From assembly GCF_905147365.1 (NCBI RefSeq), contig NC_056428.1, forward strand, positions 41,459,001-41,523,000: DNA of 64,000 nt. Direction: 5' to 3'. The translations under genes and the position numbers were made by a program. Positions 20,862 to 31,597 of this stretch are shown piece by piece (position 1 is the first letter of the stretch; every line of letters starts with the position of its first letter). Source of the DNA: Aricia agestis (lineage: Eukaryota > Arthropoda > Insecta > Lepidoptera > Lycaenidae). The notes under the pieces were generated by a model, which was not told where the DNA came from, ran no database searches, and was given only the letters and a program-made list of their open reading frames with translations.

Positions 20862-21475
20862 ATACTAATATTATAAATGCGAAAGTATCTCTGTCTGTCT
20901 GTCTGTCTGTCTCGCTTTCACGCCAAAACTACCGAACCGATTGTAATGAAAGTTTGTATACAGATAGTCTAAAGCCTGAGAAAGGACCTAGGCTACTTTT
21001 TTACTGGAAGAAAGGACGAAGGGGGTGAAAATACGAAATTTGTTCAAATTAAGTTAGTTCCAAAAATTCATACTAGATGGCGCCGTGCGTCTCTTACATC
21101 GAGCTAACGCTTGCCTAACATCTTTCTATAAGAGGTGGTATCATTTCGGGTTTCAATTTTTTTCGATTGTTATTTCTTTTTTACGTTATTTAATAAGTCA
21201 GTACTTTATATTATATACAGTGACGTAACCTTAAACCTATCAATGATAAATAGTTTATGGGTAAAGTTGTGTAATTGGGGGGCTAAATAAGTTTTAAAAT
21301 TTGGCATAAAATATAAAGTTTAATTTAAAAAAATGAAATATTATGTGGACACTGCACAGCTGTTTTGATTTAAGGGGTACCAGGGTTTTTTTATAAAAGC
21401 TTTTGACACCAATTTTGTTGACATCGCGCGCTATAAACTGAAGTCCACGCGGACGAAGTCGCGGGCAACAGCTAG
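20862..21475 (+). mobile_element. Helitron-like non-autonomous element, complete 3' end
   Basis: ATACTAATATTATAAATGCG, a (CTGT)n run, CTACCGAACCGATTGTAATG, GAGAAAGGACCTAGGCTAC, then CACGCGGACGAAGTCGCG hairpin and GGGCAACAGCTAG before T. The order (TAATATTATAAATGCG start, hairpin, CTAG|T) is that of abundant lepidopteran Helitron-like repeats. It is nested in the TIR element. Confidence 0.75.
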
Positions 21476-21724
21476 TTTACAATATGCAACATGTCAACTA
21501 GCAGGTGTTTGTTGGTGTTTGTGGTTGTTTTTCGGAAAGAAGTTAATAAAAGTTACAAGTGTTATTAAAGAGACAAAAATTTTTGTTATTAAAATTTCAA
21601 CAAATATTCGAGGACAAATTACGGGATTATGAAATGGATGGACGCAGCCTCCCCCGAAAGGGGGGTTCGGGGGGCATAGCCCCCCGTCAAAACAAAAACA
21701 AACACAATCCAGAAAATCCAAAAG

Positions 21725-21840
21725 TTGGTTAGGTTACGTTAGAACTTAGACCACAACGCAGAGGGAGCTGAGCGAGCGCAGCGAGCGTGCTGCGGCAGCA
21801 GCCGGCGACCGCCGCCAAATGAAAGGGGGCCAAAAAAAAT
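21725..21840. repeat. Dispersed GC-rich repeat (AACTTAGACCACAACGCAG)
   Basis: TTAGAACTTAGACCACAACG, CAGAGGGAGCTGAGCGAGCG and GTGCTGCGGCAGCAGC recur near 35925..36025. The function is unknown. Confidence 0.6.
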
Positions 21841-22016
21841 TTTGCCAAAACAAAAACAAACCAGTTGGCTAAGCGTCGTCTAGCTGTAGTGTTGAACGTA
21901 GTAGTCAACAAGTCGGCTAAACGACGTATAGCCGTGTGATTGAATGGCGTTGTTCAGTCAAAGGGCTAGCTGTTTGATTGAACGGCTATTTAGATCAGTC
22001 GGCTGCGACATATACA

Positions 22017-22619
22017 TCATAATGTTAGGAACAAGCGTTCGTAAAAGTTAGTATTAATTTTGAAACTGAAAAATTGGAGTGTTCAACAGCAAATATTTTC
22101 ATGCTCGAAAATGAGCTCTGGTTAAACTCGTGAATTTAATTTTCTTTGGGAATCTATCTCTATGTGGCTGCGAGTAGGCCAGCGCTACACAGCCTCAAAC
22201 CGTATGCTTTTACGGACTTTTAATTACCTACACTTTTTAATTAGGGCTTTTAAAAGTCTAATGTTTATATTTGTTTAGCTAAAATCGCCCAAGGCACTGA
22301 GTGAGCTGTTTGCTCTTATTTTACTGTGTTAGCGTCCACCGCGCTCCGGTTATATTATAATATTATTCAACGCGCATTTTGTTACGATGAGACAAAAATT
22401 AACAAAATAAATAATTATATTTGTATTTATAAATAAATAAAATAAATAAATAAATTAGTTAAAACGACTTACCTCAACTAGGCAGATAAATAATTTACTT
22501 AAACTGATATTATGATGTATGAAATACTATAACTGTTGACCATACAATGCGAGTCTAAAGCGACTGTTTTATACTTGCCATATTACCTGCAAGCACTAGC
22601 TACAATAGAATATATGTAC
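22017..22619. other. Stretch with no recognised feature
   Basis: AT-rich, with an AAATA-rich simple tract at 22420..22455. There is no gene. Confidence 0.35.
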
Positions 22620-22880
22620 TTTAGGTCACGCTGTAAGTTTTGCGTAACTTAAAAAACGGCAAGTTATAACCAAAATATTATGTTTATTGCTTTTCAAAAT
22701 ACTCTCCTTTACATTCTAAACATTTTTTAAAATAGTAGGACCACAGATCTGAAGGCATATTTTCTACGTGCTGATTGAACGCTATCACTGCCTCTTCGGA
22801 GTTGGTTAAAGTGAAACCTCTCATTAAATCTTTAATTTTAGGGAAAATATAGAAATCACATGGTACTAGGTCGAGGCTAT
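22620..22880 (-). pseudogene. mariner transposase, C-terminal fragment
   Basis: The minus strand encodes LVPCDFYIFPKIKDLMRGF then TNSEEAVIAFNQHVENMPSD and CLECKGEYFEKQ before a TAA at 22684..22686. The PCDF Asp is the third acid of the mariner D,D34D triad, and the F..KCLECKGEYFEKQ end is typical. Everything upstream of this Asp is missing. AGGTCACGCTGTAAG near 22624 may be the terminal repeat. Its family differs from the copies at 32.6 and 53.4 kb. Confidence 0.8.
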
Positions 22881-23174
22881 TAGGCTTATTTTTAAATAAT
22901 CCAACTCAAACCCGCGACAGTTTTGTGACTTTTGCTGTAAAAGGTTTAGAATATCACCTGTTTATGGATTGTATTGACGTCTTAACGGTATGAAAAAATA
23001 CAACGTACTGTTGAGAAAGTTACATTATATTACTCGCCGCAAAGCTGCCTTGCGGCGAGTGAGATTTAGGTTGTTTAGAATCGTGTTTTTTTGGCACAAT
23101 TAGTTTTTTTTCTTTTTTCTCGAATTGAATAGAATTTTATGTATAGATTATTTCTGTCGTTTTCTTTTTATGAA
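22881..23174. other. No gene; one short hairpin
   Basis: The only structure is ACTCGCCGCAA (23032..23042) with its complement TTGCGGCGAGT (23050..23060). Confidence 0.4.
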
Positions 23175-23667
23175 TTACTAGAGATCGCCCAATGGTCGAA
23201 ATTCGACCTTAGTTTCAACGACATTAGGACTACTACCTATATTTTGTAAAAAATATCGACTTTATAAATTTTTTTTCAACTCTCGTCTCTGGGACTTAGC
23301 TGATCTCAGACTGGCGGTGTAAGCTTGTCTAATAGTATCTTAGATTCAATAAAAAAAACTATAATCCATTTTCAACAGACTCCAAGACCTTGTTGTCAAC
23401 AGACTCCAACCATAAATTCAAGAGTATAATTCGTATGTATAGGCTTGTCACTCAAAAATCTGTCATTTCTCATATTGTGTGTGTGTTGTAGTGCGTGTAA
23501 TGTTTTATTTGTTAAAAAATGTATGATAAAATCATAATTACAAAATAATATTAGTTCGATGCACTCCTTCACCATATAAACTATAACTGTGCAAAATTTC
23601 ATGCACCTACGTTTCCCCATTTTTCATAAAAAGGGTTACAAAGTTTTTCGTTCACGTATTAATATTA
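23175..23667. repeat. Dispersed repeat starting TAGAGATCGCCCAATGG, copy 2
   Basis: Matches 5115..5615 almost throughout, with small deletions relative to it. It ends CACGTATTAATATTATGATG followed by a short GAT run. Confidence 0.75.
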
Positions 23668-23779
23668 TGATGATGATGATAGCTCCAAGTTGCCGAAATT
23701 GACAGCAATTTTTCAACTTTGCCCATTTTCTCTGAAATTTTGCCGAGTTACATATTTTTTTACTCAACCATTTTATATT

Positions 23780-24112
23780 AAAGTGGTAAAAAGTAATTCC
23801 AACATTGTATAGACGACTTTCTCAACAGTACATTGTATAGTTTCAATAGTATAACACTATTGAAACTTGGTATTAGTAGACGTAGTCTGTGAACCGAATT
23901 ACAATTTTGATTCAAAGCTAAAAGTTTCAATAGTATAATAATAAGGTTTCGATTGCATAGGTACAACTGAAACAAAAAAAAATCATCTAACCTATGCGTA
24001 TGAGGTATCTATGGATACGTCTTCAAAAATCATATTGAGTTTTCTATTGTCATTTTTAGGGTTCACCCTTATAGATTCGTCATGTCTGTCTGTCTGTCTG
24101 TCGGTCCGTCCG
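23780..24112 (-). repeat. Lepidopteran dispersed repeat with (GACA)n, minus orientation
   Basis: CCTTATAGATTCGTCATGTC, a CTGT run, AGACGTAGTCTGTGAACCG and AGGTACAACTGAAAC are the reverse of the copy at 10484..10722. TTGAAACT and TTTCAATAGTATA repeats near 23837..23940 suggest a local duplication. Confidence 0.65.
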
Positions 24113-24121
24113 CACATTAAT

Positions 24122-24510
24122 AAAAGGGAAATAATAAAACGAGCGAATAAAAAATTACTTTGCGACTGATGATGAACATACTGTTTTAATAACTTGAGCG
24201 GTATGAATTTGACTCATCGAGAAACAAACTAAACTAACGACTCATATTGATTTATAATAAAATCCAGAGCGCGCTTACAAAAAGTGGATTGTGATTAATC
24301 TATTTCAGATATTAAAATTCTATCCGAGCGACTGTATTACTAAGTGAGCGACTGGAAATACATAGCGGGCAACTTCAATATTAAATATAGATTCAATTTT
24401 TCTAATTGAGGTTATTTATTACGAGCTACTAAAAAGTTCACTTTGAGCAAACTTTTGTGAGCTGCTTTATTAATGATAATTGGTTACTGATATTCTATTT
24501 GAGGGTTTAT
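24122..24510 (-). repeat. Dispersed repeat, copy 2: uninterrupted target of the 2297..3623 insertion
   Basis: The reverse complement of GAGCGACTGGAAATACATAG reads through CTATGTATTTCCAGTCGCTC, joining directly the two sequences that flank the hAT-type element in copy 1. ATTTCCAG appears once here and twice there. Confidence 0.85.
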
Positions 24511-25433
24511 ATTTTATATTTTGATACATGTTTTAATGAAAACTACAGATTTTTAAATGCGCGTTTAAATATTTCGTAGTAAATTTTTGTGCAGGAACCC
24601 AGGTAATTACAAAGCCGAAAAACAGCTCAAACATGTTAAATATTTTCGTATGAGAAAATGATTTTGGTATCCGGAAAATCCAAAAGTAAGTTAGAACTGT
24701 GACTGTGGGTGAGTAGCTCCAAAACTTGGGGGTTTCACAGTGACACACAAAAAAATACATTTGCCAAATATTGAAAAAAATGCAGGATGTAACTTTGACA
24801 CTGAAAAAGATATTAGGTCGCTCAAATATTATGGAGCTGCTTATTTTGTATTTTAAGTAACTCAAATAATTTGTTAGTTACTGTTCTGTTAATTTCTCGT
24901 CACTCACAGTCAGTCGCTCAAATACCTAGTTATTCTATAAACCAAATTAGTTAATTTTGACACTTAAAACGACGGTAATTTACAGTCAGTCGATTAAATA
25001 CTACCCTTAATAAAATACACTTTCCTTAAGTTAGCCATATTATACGACCACCTTCCAGAAATGATTCCTTATTAGCAACCATATTAGCAACACTTATTGA
25101 CGCAATAATACAGGCTGTTTTTAACATAATAATAATTCATTTTATTAATTTGCGCGTATTTTCGCGTAGGCCTGCGAGAACGCTGGCCTAGAAACGAAGT
25201 GGTTCTCAAGCTGGAACGGAATTTTCCGACGTTATACAAATTATTTTAAGATATTAAGCCTCAGTAACTAGAATTAATTATATTTCCTCGGCGAGAGGCT
25301 CTCGGCAATGCGACGCTAACAACATTAGAGCGCGGCCACAGTAACGATGATTGACGCGATTGCGTCCAGACTCCAGGTTGACTTATCGACAGACAACATA
25401 ACAAAGCACGTCTACCTTTAAAGTGTATATTTC
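24511..25433. other. Stretch with no confident feature
   Basis: A 110-codon minus-strand frame at 24533..24865 has no recognised motif and an AT-driven composition. CAGTCGCTCAAATAC and CAGTCGATTAAATAC near 24912 and 24980 hint at a degraded repeat. Confidence 0.35.
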
Positions 25434-25822
25434 AATAAATTATTAATCAAAAATCTTTTTGAAAAAAAAAGCTTTTATTTAAACACTTTAAAAAGAAGAA
25501 TATAAATTTCTCCTTAAAATGTTTAACTATTAAGTTATAACCTCAATATATTATACAATTTGTAAGATAATAAAAGCTTGTCGCGCGATTTGTGAAGAAA
25601 CTAGTACTAATTTAACTAGGAGTAAATTTATATTAAATATTTTTATTTTAATAGATTTAATAAATTTAATAGATTGTTATGTCTCGCGATAAGATTTTAT
25701 TATCATACAAATTGTATAATAAATTAAGGTTATAACTTAATAGTTAAACATTTTAAGGAGAAAATTATTTTCTTAGAAGTAAAAGCTTTTTTCAAAAAGT
25801 TTTTTGATTATTAATTTATTTT
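25434..25822. mobile_element. AT-rich foldback MITE
   Basis: AAATTATTAATCAAAAATCT / CTTTTTGAAAA at the left mirrors AAAAAGTTTTTTGATTATTA at the right. CCTTAAAATGTTTAACTATT and TTATACAATTTGTA also mirror. The arms reach about 150 bp around a centre near 25640. Confidence 0.8.
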
Positions 25823-26109
25823 TTATTCTGTTTGACTGTAGTTTGTTAAAATCTAATTAACTTAAGATCTTAAGAAATCGTAATTGATTTTTATCAGTGA
25901 AAAAACCGTGTCTATATTTAGCGAGTTGTTATATCCCGTTTATTTCTGCATGACAAAAAAGTTAAATTTCACTTAACAAAAGTGACGTAGTCAATTCAAC
26001 CATATTCTAAAACCCGGCTTTGACTTGACATAACATGACACGACACGATACGTCAGGTAACGTAACGTCACGTCACGACACTACATGACACGACACGACT
26101 TGATTTTTC
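25823..26109. other. No gene; simple ACGAC-type tract
   Basis: ATGACACGACACGATACGTC and similar short words (26030..26100) make a low-complexity tract. Confidence 0.4.
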
Positions 26110-26705
26110 AATTTACTCTCAATGAGCTCTTTTATTTGATATCCATATTGCAGCACTTAGATTTTAAAATACCAGCTATTTCCAAATAAAATGACATTAC
26201 TCTCAAATACTCTCAATGAACCCTTTTATTTGATACCCATATTGCAGAAGTGCATTAAAAATAAATATTCCCGTGTCTTGGATGTGCCGCCACATTGGAT
26301 GTAGAATGAAATTACATTCGTTTTTGTGTTACTCTCAATGAGCCATTTCATTTGATACCCATATTGTAGAAGTGCATTAAAAATAACTATTTCCCTATCT
26401 TGGATGAGCCGCCATATTGGATATAGAATGAAATTACATTCGTTTTTGAGACTCTCAAAAAGCCCTTTCATTTAATATAAATACTGTAGGACTGCATAGA
26501 AAATATTTATTTAGCCATCTTGGATGGTCGGCCATATTGGATTTAGAGTGATATCACATACCATATCGTGTATTGTCATCCAAACTAAACGTGTATGCAA
26601 AATTTCAGCTCAATCGGTTAAATACTTGAAAATTAAGTTCCAAGATATCACCCGAACATACATACTTACATACATACAGAGCAAGATAAATAAAAGCTTT
26701 TAAAA
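26110..26705 (-). repeat. Four diverged ~120-bp tandem repeats plus a common 3' module
   Basis: Units start ACTCTCAATGAGC near 26114, 26209, 26331 and 26450. They share TTTGATACCCATATTG, AGTGCATTAAAAATAA and TGAGCCGCCATATTGGAT. The block ends with CAGCTCAATCGGTTAAATAC, CCGAACATACATAC and AGCAAGATAAATAAAAGCTT, a common lepidopteran repeat end. Open frames within are repeat shadows. Confidence 0.8.
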
Positions 26706-27042
26706 TATTTTTTATTCAAAACGGACACGTTTTAAATTGAATGCAGAGTGACATATCATCAGCTAGAGATTAACAAATCCAGAGAGAAGATTTACAAAAT
26801 ATGTATATATATTAATAATAAAAAATACGAACATTAATAATATAATCCGCTACAAAAGTTTCTAAGTTTATTTTTATAACAGAACAGATATTTCATAATC
26901 ATAGTGTTTTAAGTTTTAACATTTAAATATAAAGTTACAAAGATAAATAAATGATTACTTTTTTTTCAGGTACGTTTAGCAAAAGCGAGCAAGAGCTAAG
27001 TCGCAAAGGCCGTGCAAGTGGCATTTGGTCAAGGTAATACCA
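26706..27042. other. Stretch with no recognised feature
   Basis: AT-rich. TTTTTTTTCAG|GT near 26960 looks like a splice acceptor but no exon follows convincingly. Confidence 0.35.
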
Positions 27043-27479
27043 CCAAAAACATTTTCATGTAAAAATGTTGCCAAGACACACATAGTTCGTGGTTCAAAAA
27101 GTAGTTAGATCTACATGAGGTAGAGCCTAGTTTCTTACCTTACATACTCAGCCCTAAATCTAAAAACCTTAATTTTACACTTAAGTCGCGGCAAAATATT
27201 ATTTTGATATAAGTAGTATGTCAAATATTTTGCTGCGAGAAGAATCTATAAACTCGACACATTAGTCAAAATCGATGGCCTGTCCATTTTGTTACGGTTA
27301 ATATAAAAGTTATTAAGTACAACAGAAAAGTATCAAATATTTTGGCGCGACTTAACTGTAAAATTAAGGTTACATAAGGTTATAAACTTGGCTCTACACG
27401 AGATCTCACTACTTTTTTGACACCATAAACTCTTCTTCGTTCTCGTCTTGGCAACATTTTTACATGAAAATGTTTTTGG
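27043..27479. mobile_element. TIR MITE (CCAAAAACATTTTCATG)
   Basis: CCAAAAACATTTTCATGTAA and AAAATGTTGCCAAGAC at the left are mirrored exactly at the right. Further in, AACCTTAATTTTAC and AAGTCGCG.CAAAATATT also pair. The arms exceed 150 bp with gaps. Open frames at 27333..27648 are shadows of it. Confidence 0.85.
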
Positions 27480-27524
27480 TCGGATTTCATTCCTATTTGT
27501 AAGTTTTACCACACACGTTTTTAT

Positions 27525-27831
27525 GCAATTAAGGGGCAAACGAGCATGTGCACTCGCAATATTAGAAAAGTTGCTAGTGCTTTGCCAGCCTTTAAGAGAG
27601 GATCGCTTATATAAAATTAGGGGACAAACGAGCAAACAGGTCACCTGATGGAAAGTAACTACCGTCGCCGAGTTGCCAGCTTTTTATAGAAAAATGACTT
27701 AACTAAGGGAAAAGGGGTATCCCTATAATTCCCGTGTTCTCTTTCCCTTTTTTATGAAATTAGTGGCCAAACAAGCAGACGGGTCACCTGACGGAAAGCA
27801 ACTGCCGTCGCCCATGGACACTGTGACTAGG
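27525..27831 (-). repeat. Three 3' fragments of the GTTTGCTCGTTTGCC SINE
   Basis: GGGGCAAACGAGC (27536), GGGGACAAACGAGCAAACAG (27620) and GGCCAAACAAGCAGACGGGT (27764) each start the reverse of the SINE tail, followed by CACCTGATGGAAAG-type sequence. They represent repeated insertions or local duplications. Confidence 0.7.
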
Positions 27832-28716
27832 GAATGCAAATCTCGCGAGATTGGAGCTCAAGCGAGATCCCGCGAGTTTATGAATACAATACCGCGAGAT
27901 CCCGCCAATTTCGAGATCTCGCGAGATTAGCAGTTTGGTTTTTTTTTGCAAATAATCACAATATTTGAATACATTACGAAAAAAAATAATTAATATTATG
28001 AGTATTATAAGATTAATATGTATTTTTCAATAGAATTTTATGCATCAAACATTGTTTGACGTATCTGACTATAATTTTTAGTAGTAAACTTTGACGTACG
28101 TATCTACTATCTGTCAATTAATAACAAATGAAAAAAACAACCAGTATTCTCTTCTATTGTGCGCTTTTATAATTTGCATGTGGACGTGGCGGTAATAATA
28201 GTGGACGTCCGCGGTAAAACGATAACATAAGGAAGTAAAATATATGGAAATATTAGGTATATGAAGATGCTTGTAAATTTCCGGCGACGATAACTTTTTA
28301 TTTTGCGCGTTAGAGGACATCACGACGTCTACACTTCAAAAGGGAATTTAACGTACCCAACGTTTTATCGTGGAAGCCGGCGTCTACGTTAACGTGACGT
28401 CCAGAATTATAAAAGCGCACATTATCAAACACAAATCTTTTAGTAATCAAACAGTTTTTTTTATAACTAACAAAACAACGAAATGTCAAAATTCAGGACC
28501 TAGTTGAAAATCACAGTGCACAGTTGCTTAGGCCAGCTCCTCTTTGTTTTTACTCCGTGATCGCAACTCCGTTCGAGTCAGTCCGCGCTTCGAGCAAGAC
28601 GTTTTCATGCTCAAGTGCAATCTAGTCAAACTCGCGAGATCTCGCCTTTTTTTCGTCCGAGATCAATCTCGCTAAAAAAGGCCGAGATCTCGCGAGAACG
28701 AGATTGCATTCCCAAC
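27828..28716. mobile_element. Word-array element (TCTCGCGAGA)
   Basis: The left end is TAGGGAATGCAAATCTCGCG and the right end inward is GTTGGGAATGCAATCTCG. Near both ends the self-complementary TCTCGCGAGATC words repeat (27838..27930 and 28630..28705). It sits at the broken end of a SINE. The TAGGG terminus suggests hAT, but no target duplication is found. A separate MITE is nested inside. Confidence 0.65.
28158..28422. mobile_element. TIR MITE nested in the TCTCGCGAGA element
   Basis: TTGTGCGCTTTTATAATT at the left is mirrored by AATTATAAAAGCGCACATTA at the right. Inside, GGACGTGGCGG / CGTGACGTCC and AAAACGATAA / TTTTATCGT also pair imperfectly. Confidence 0.75.
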
Positions 28717-28905
28717 GGGGTTTTGCCCAGAAGATCTGCAGAGCATATCGAACCGTCTCCCTGAACTCTGCAATGCTGTTGGCGGGGATACTCCCTGTTG
28801 ACCTCAGAATACTCGAAGCATCGAGGCTTTATGAGGCCAAGAAGGGAGTACCACACCCGGCACTAAGAGACAGGGAGGTGGAGCGAATGAAAAAAAAAAA
28901 AAACG
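28717..28905 (+). pseudogene. R1-clade-like non-LTR retrotransposon, fragment past the RT fingers
   Basis: One frame reads GFAQKICRAYRTVSLNSAML then LAGILPVDLRILEASRLYEA and KKGVPHPALRDREVER. CRAYRTVS..A..LAG..P.DL is characteristic of the region between reverse transcriptase and RNase H in R1/TRAS/SART-type elements. It ends in an A run (28889..28901). It abuts the right end of the word-array element. Confidence 0.75.
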
Positions 28906-29059
28906 ATAACAGTATTTCTCCACTATTTAATGAATGTTATTTTTCCTTATAAACCTTCCTCTTGAATCACTCTATCTATAAAGGAAACCGCATCAAAATC
29001 CGTTGCCTAGTTTTAAATATTAAAGGGAACAAAGGGACGTAAGGGAAGAAAAGCGACTT
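28906..29059. other. Stretch with no recognised feature
   Basis: Nothing identifiable between the LINE fragment and the LTR. Confidence 0.3.
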
Positions 29060-29478
29060 TGTTTTATTACGAGGGATTTGGAGAGAAAGACCTGCTGACT
29101 CTCTTGAAGACTTTATTCACTAGTTCTAAGTCAAACACTAAGCACTAGGTCCAAACACTAAGCACTATCACTGTCCTAGGTCGTAGCCAAGTCGTAGGTT
29201 CCACTAGAATCACTTTTTGATCACTTGTTTCTCACTTTGAAGTCGCCTTGATGATAACTCGTATCAAACTGAATTACTGGGCGAGACGAGTTCCAGAAAG
29301 TTCCTTACCCGATTTGCGTAAACAAGTAAACAAGTATAGAATGTTTCTACACAGTTCGAGCATTTTTTCGCGCACCTAACGCCATCTGGTAACGAGTAGG
29401 GGATTCATGTTGTCTGTGTTCATTTGATGTTTCGCTGGTTTGGCGCTAGATGGCACTATATATCGTAGGTCCCTAACA
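29060..29478 (-). mobile_element. Solo LTR, minus orientation
   Basis: On the minus strand it runs TGTTAGGGACC ... AATAAAACA. It aligns over most of its length with 31598..32038: GCCATCTAGCG, GGCGACTT, ACTTGGCTACGAC, CAGTGATAGTGCTTAGTG and GAGTCAGCAGGTC. No 4-5 bp duplication is visible, and no internal gag-pol is attached. Confidence 0.7.
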
Positions 29479-29491
29479 ATATGTAGTGATA

Positions 29492-30077
29492 TATGAGAGT
29501 ATCCGTGGCACGAGTGCTGCAGAAACAGCTCGAAGAATTAACAATGTGTATGGCGCTGGTGTCGCAAAAGAAAACACGGTACGGTTTTGGTTCCAACGTT
29601 TTCGTTCTGGAAATTTCGACCTTCAGAACAAGCCCCGGTGACGACCCGAGACCAAAATGAATAATGAAGTATTAATGGCTATATGGAAGGGGATCCGTCG
29701 CAAACCACTTCAGAGTTAACAGCAGGCTTCGGTGTAAGTGGTAAAACTGCTTTAGTCCACTTGAAGCAAATTGGGAAGATAAAAAAACTTGAAAGGTGGG
29801 TCCCAAGCTCATGAATTGAGTGAAGTAAACCCGAAAACGCGCGTCGACTGCTAGTTACATTGCTCAACCGACACAATAATGAAGGGATTTTAAATCTGAT
29901 CATTACTTGTGATGAATTATGGATCTTTTACCATAATCGGAAGCGTTCGTCGCAATGGCTGTGCCCTGAAGAATCAGCCAAATCCTGCCCTAAGCGAAAA
30001 TTGACTCAGAAATAGTTACCTGTGAGTGTTTGCTGGACTAGTGCCGGTGTCGTTCGCTACAGCTTTAATCTGAAATT
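29492..30077 (+). pseudogene. mariner transposase relic, middle part, with stops
   Basis: The frame reads RGTSAAETARRINNVYGAGV, then VRFWFQRFRSGNFDL (HTH region), WVPHEL linker (here WVPSS and EL split by a frameshift), NRHNNEGILNLIITCDELWI (first catalytic Asp in TCDE) and VCWTSAGVVRYSF. At least three stops and a frame change are present. It ends where the TIR element at 30072 begins, so the DN and PPD acids are lost. It is a different family from the copies at 32.6 and 53.4 kb. Confidence 0.8.
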
Positions 30078-30433
30078 TGATTGAATGACTAGCGCAGTCA
30101 TTGAAAGACACCATTCAATTAAATGACTAAAGGACAACTCGTCAAACGTTGTCTGTGACGTTTAACTTTAACGTTTTGACTAAATGTCATATTATAGCGA
30201 AGTCGTTAAATGGGATGCTATATTTTTTAAGTAGCTGTTAACGGGGTAGTAATAGGAAAATCGACGCTGTAATAATAATATTATTTTATTACAAAAATAA
30301 TATTATTATGACAGCGTTGATTTCGCACATTAAAGTTTTAATCGACAAAATATCAACACAGTGCTATCACCTGTGCGAGCTGTTTGACGCCATATTTGTT
30401 GTAGTGACTACTAGCACCACAGTGGGAAATAAA

Positions 30434-31390
30434 AAAAAACCGGCCAGGTGGCGACTGGCGTGTCTCATAGGGTTCCGTAGTACCGTTAGTTTTTGAAATT
30501 TTTTGTATGGTCAATGAATGTATATTTATAACGTGTTTTATTCTTCTGACAACATCATTTCAGTTACTTTCAAAGGAATTTGAACGAAAAGTTCCTTTAT
30601 GCTTCGCCGAATACATTTTTTTTAGTTGATCGACTATTACTCAATAACTTATTAAGTCTTCTTAGCCGTGATAGTTTTCCTTTAAAATTCAGCATATTTC
30701 CTACTCCCGTGAATTTTTTCACATTTGCAGAAACAACCGTTTAGCTGGTAGAAGGACGCGACACTGGACCCTAACGATTTTTTCCACTTTAATACTTAAT
30801 ATTTCACAAATTGATCCCTAAATTGGAAAATTATCTACGAATACTCATAATATTTTTAAAAACCTATCCAACGACACCCCACACGACGGGGTGGAGGCGA
30901 AAAAAAAAATTCATCCCCGCTTACGTGTAGTAAAATAGGTATGTAGGTTCTATAGTCTCTGAGCAAATCCGCGGACAGACAGACGCACAGACCGAAACTA
31001 TAAGGGTAAGTCATACGTGGGAGAGCCATGCTTCGGCACGAATGGACCGGCTCGACCGGATAAATACCACGTTCTCACAGAAAACCGGCGTGAAACAGCG
31101 CTTGCGCTGTGGTTCGCCGAGTGAGTGAGTTTATCGGAGGCCCAATCCCCTACCCTACTCCCTTTCCTACCCTACCCTATTCCCTTTCCTACCTTCCCCT
31201 ATTCCCTTCCCTTCCCTACCCTCCCCTATTACCCTATTCCCTCTTAAAAGGCCGGCAACGCACATGCAGCTCTTTTGATGCTGCGAGTGTCCATGGGAGA
31301 CGGAAGTTGCTTTCCATCAGGTTACCCGTTTGCTCGTTTGCCCCCTTATTTCATAAAAAAGGGTTCTTCGTTGACTACTGAACCCTAAAA
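30434..31390 (+). repeat. Lepidopteran repeat (CGGCCAGGTGGCGACTGG), split by a SINE
   Basis: It opens ACCGGCCAGGTGGCGACTGG and GGGTTCCGTAGTACCG, and continues ATCCCCGCTTACGTG and GACCGAAACTATAAGGGT. After the SINE it resumes GGGTTCTTCGTTGACTACTG and AACCCTAAAAA. Confidence 0.7.
31014..31360 (+). mobile_element. Lepidopteran SINE with CCCTAY-rich middle, full copy
   Basis: ACGTGGGAGAGCCATGCTTC to TTTGCTCGTTTGCCCCCTTA plus AAAAAA. AAGGGT on both sides (31002..31007 and about 31359..31364) is the likely target duplication. The CCCTACCCTATTCCCTTT tract (31140..31230) is expanded. The open frame at 31109..31381 is only this tract. Confidence 0.8.
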
Positions 31391-31597
31391 AGTGAAAAAC
31401 GTTCAATTACCTGACTGATTTCATGTCCACTACCTTCAAAGTGCTATGTTACAAATCGCTAAGTAGTTGGACGTTGAGTGATAATCGTTCAATCGACGTT
31501 CTACCGAGTCATTCAATTGAATGGTGTCATTCAATGAATGCGCTAGTCATTTAATCGAATCGCAGATTGAACCAGATGACTGCGACATATTATATAT

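Larger units (their letters stand above)
20648..22016. mobile_element. TIR element, family 1 (TGTATATGTCGCAG), 1.37 kb
   Basis: About 90-bp inverted ends (20648..20738 and 21926..22016) share ATATGTCGCAGCCGAC, CTAAATAGCCGTTCAATCAA and AGCTAGCCCTTTGACTGAAC with few mismatches. The TIR layout recurs in the element at 30072..31590. No transposase is seen; the interior is a Helitron-like element (20862..21475) and another repeat. The open frame at 20487..20678 merely crosses the left end. Confidence 0.75.
30072..31590. mobile_element. TIR element, family 1 relative, nested in mariner
   Basis: Left ATTTGATTGAATGACTAGCG and CACCATTCAATTAAATGAC mirror right GTCATTCAATTGAATGGTGT and CGCTAGTCATTTAATCGAAT. 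The right end reaches CTGCGACATAT, the same outer motif as the element at 20648..22016. The left outer motif is missing, so this copy may be truncated or inserted without it. The interior holds a hairpin (30262..30330) and a repeat split by a SINE. Confidence 0.65.

Noticed and set aside
24533..24865. 110-aa Phe-rich ORF
   Set aside because: Composition follows the AT-rich DNA; no motif and no conserved neighbour.
31140..31230. CCCTA-like repeats as interstitial telomeric DNA
   Set aside because: Insect telomeres use TTAGG; the tract is the internal CCCTAYYCCCTT part of a SINE seen in three copies.
31109..31381. 90-codon proline-rich ORF
   Set aside because: It is the CCCTAY tract of a SINE read in frame.
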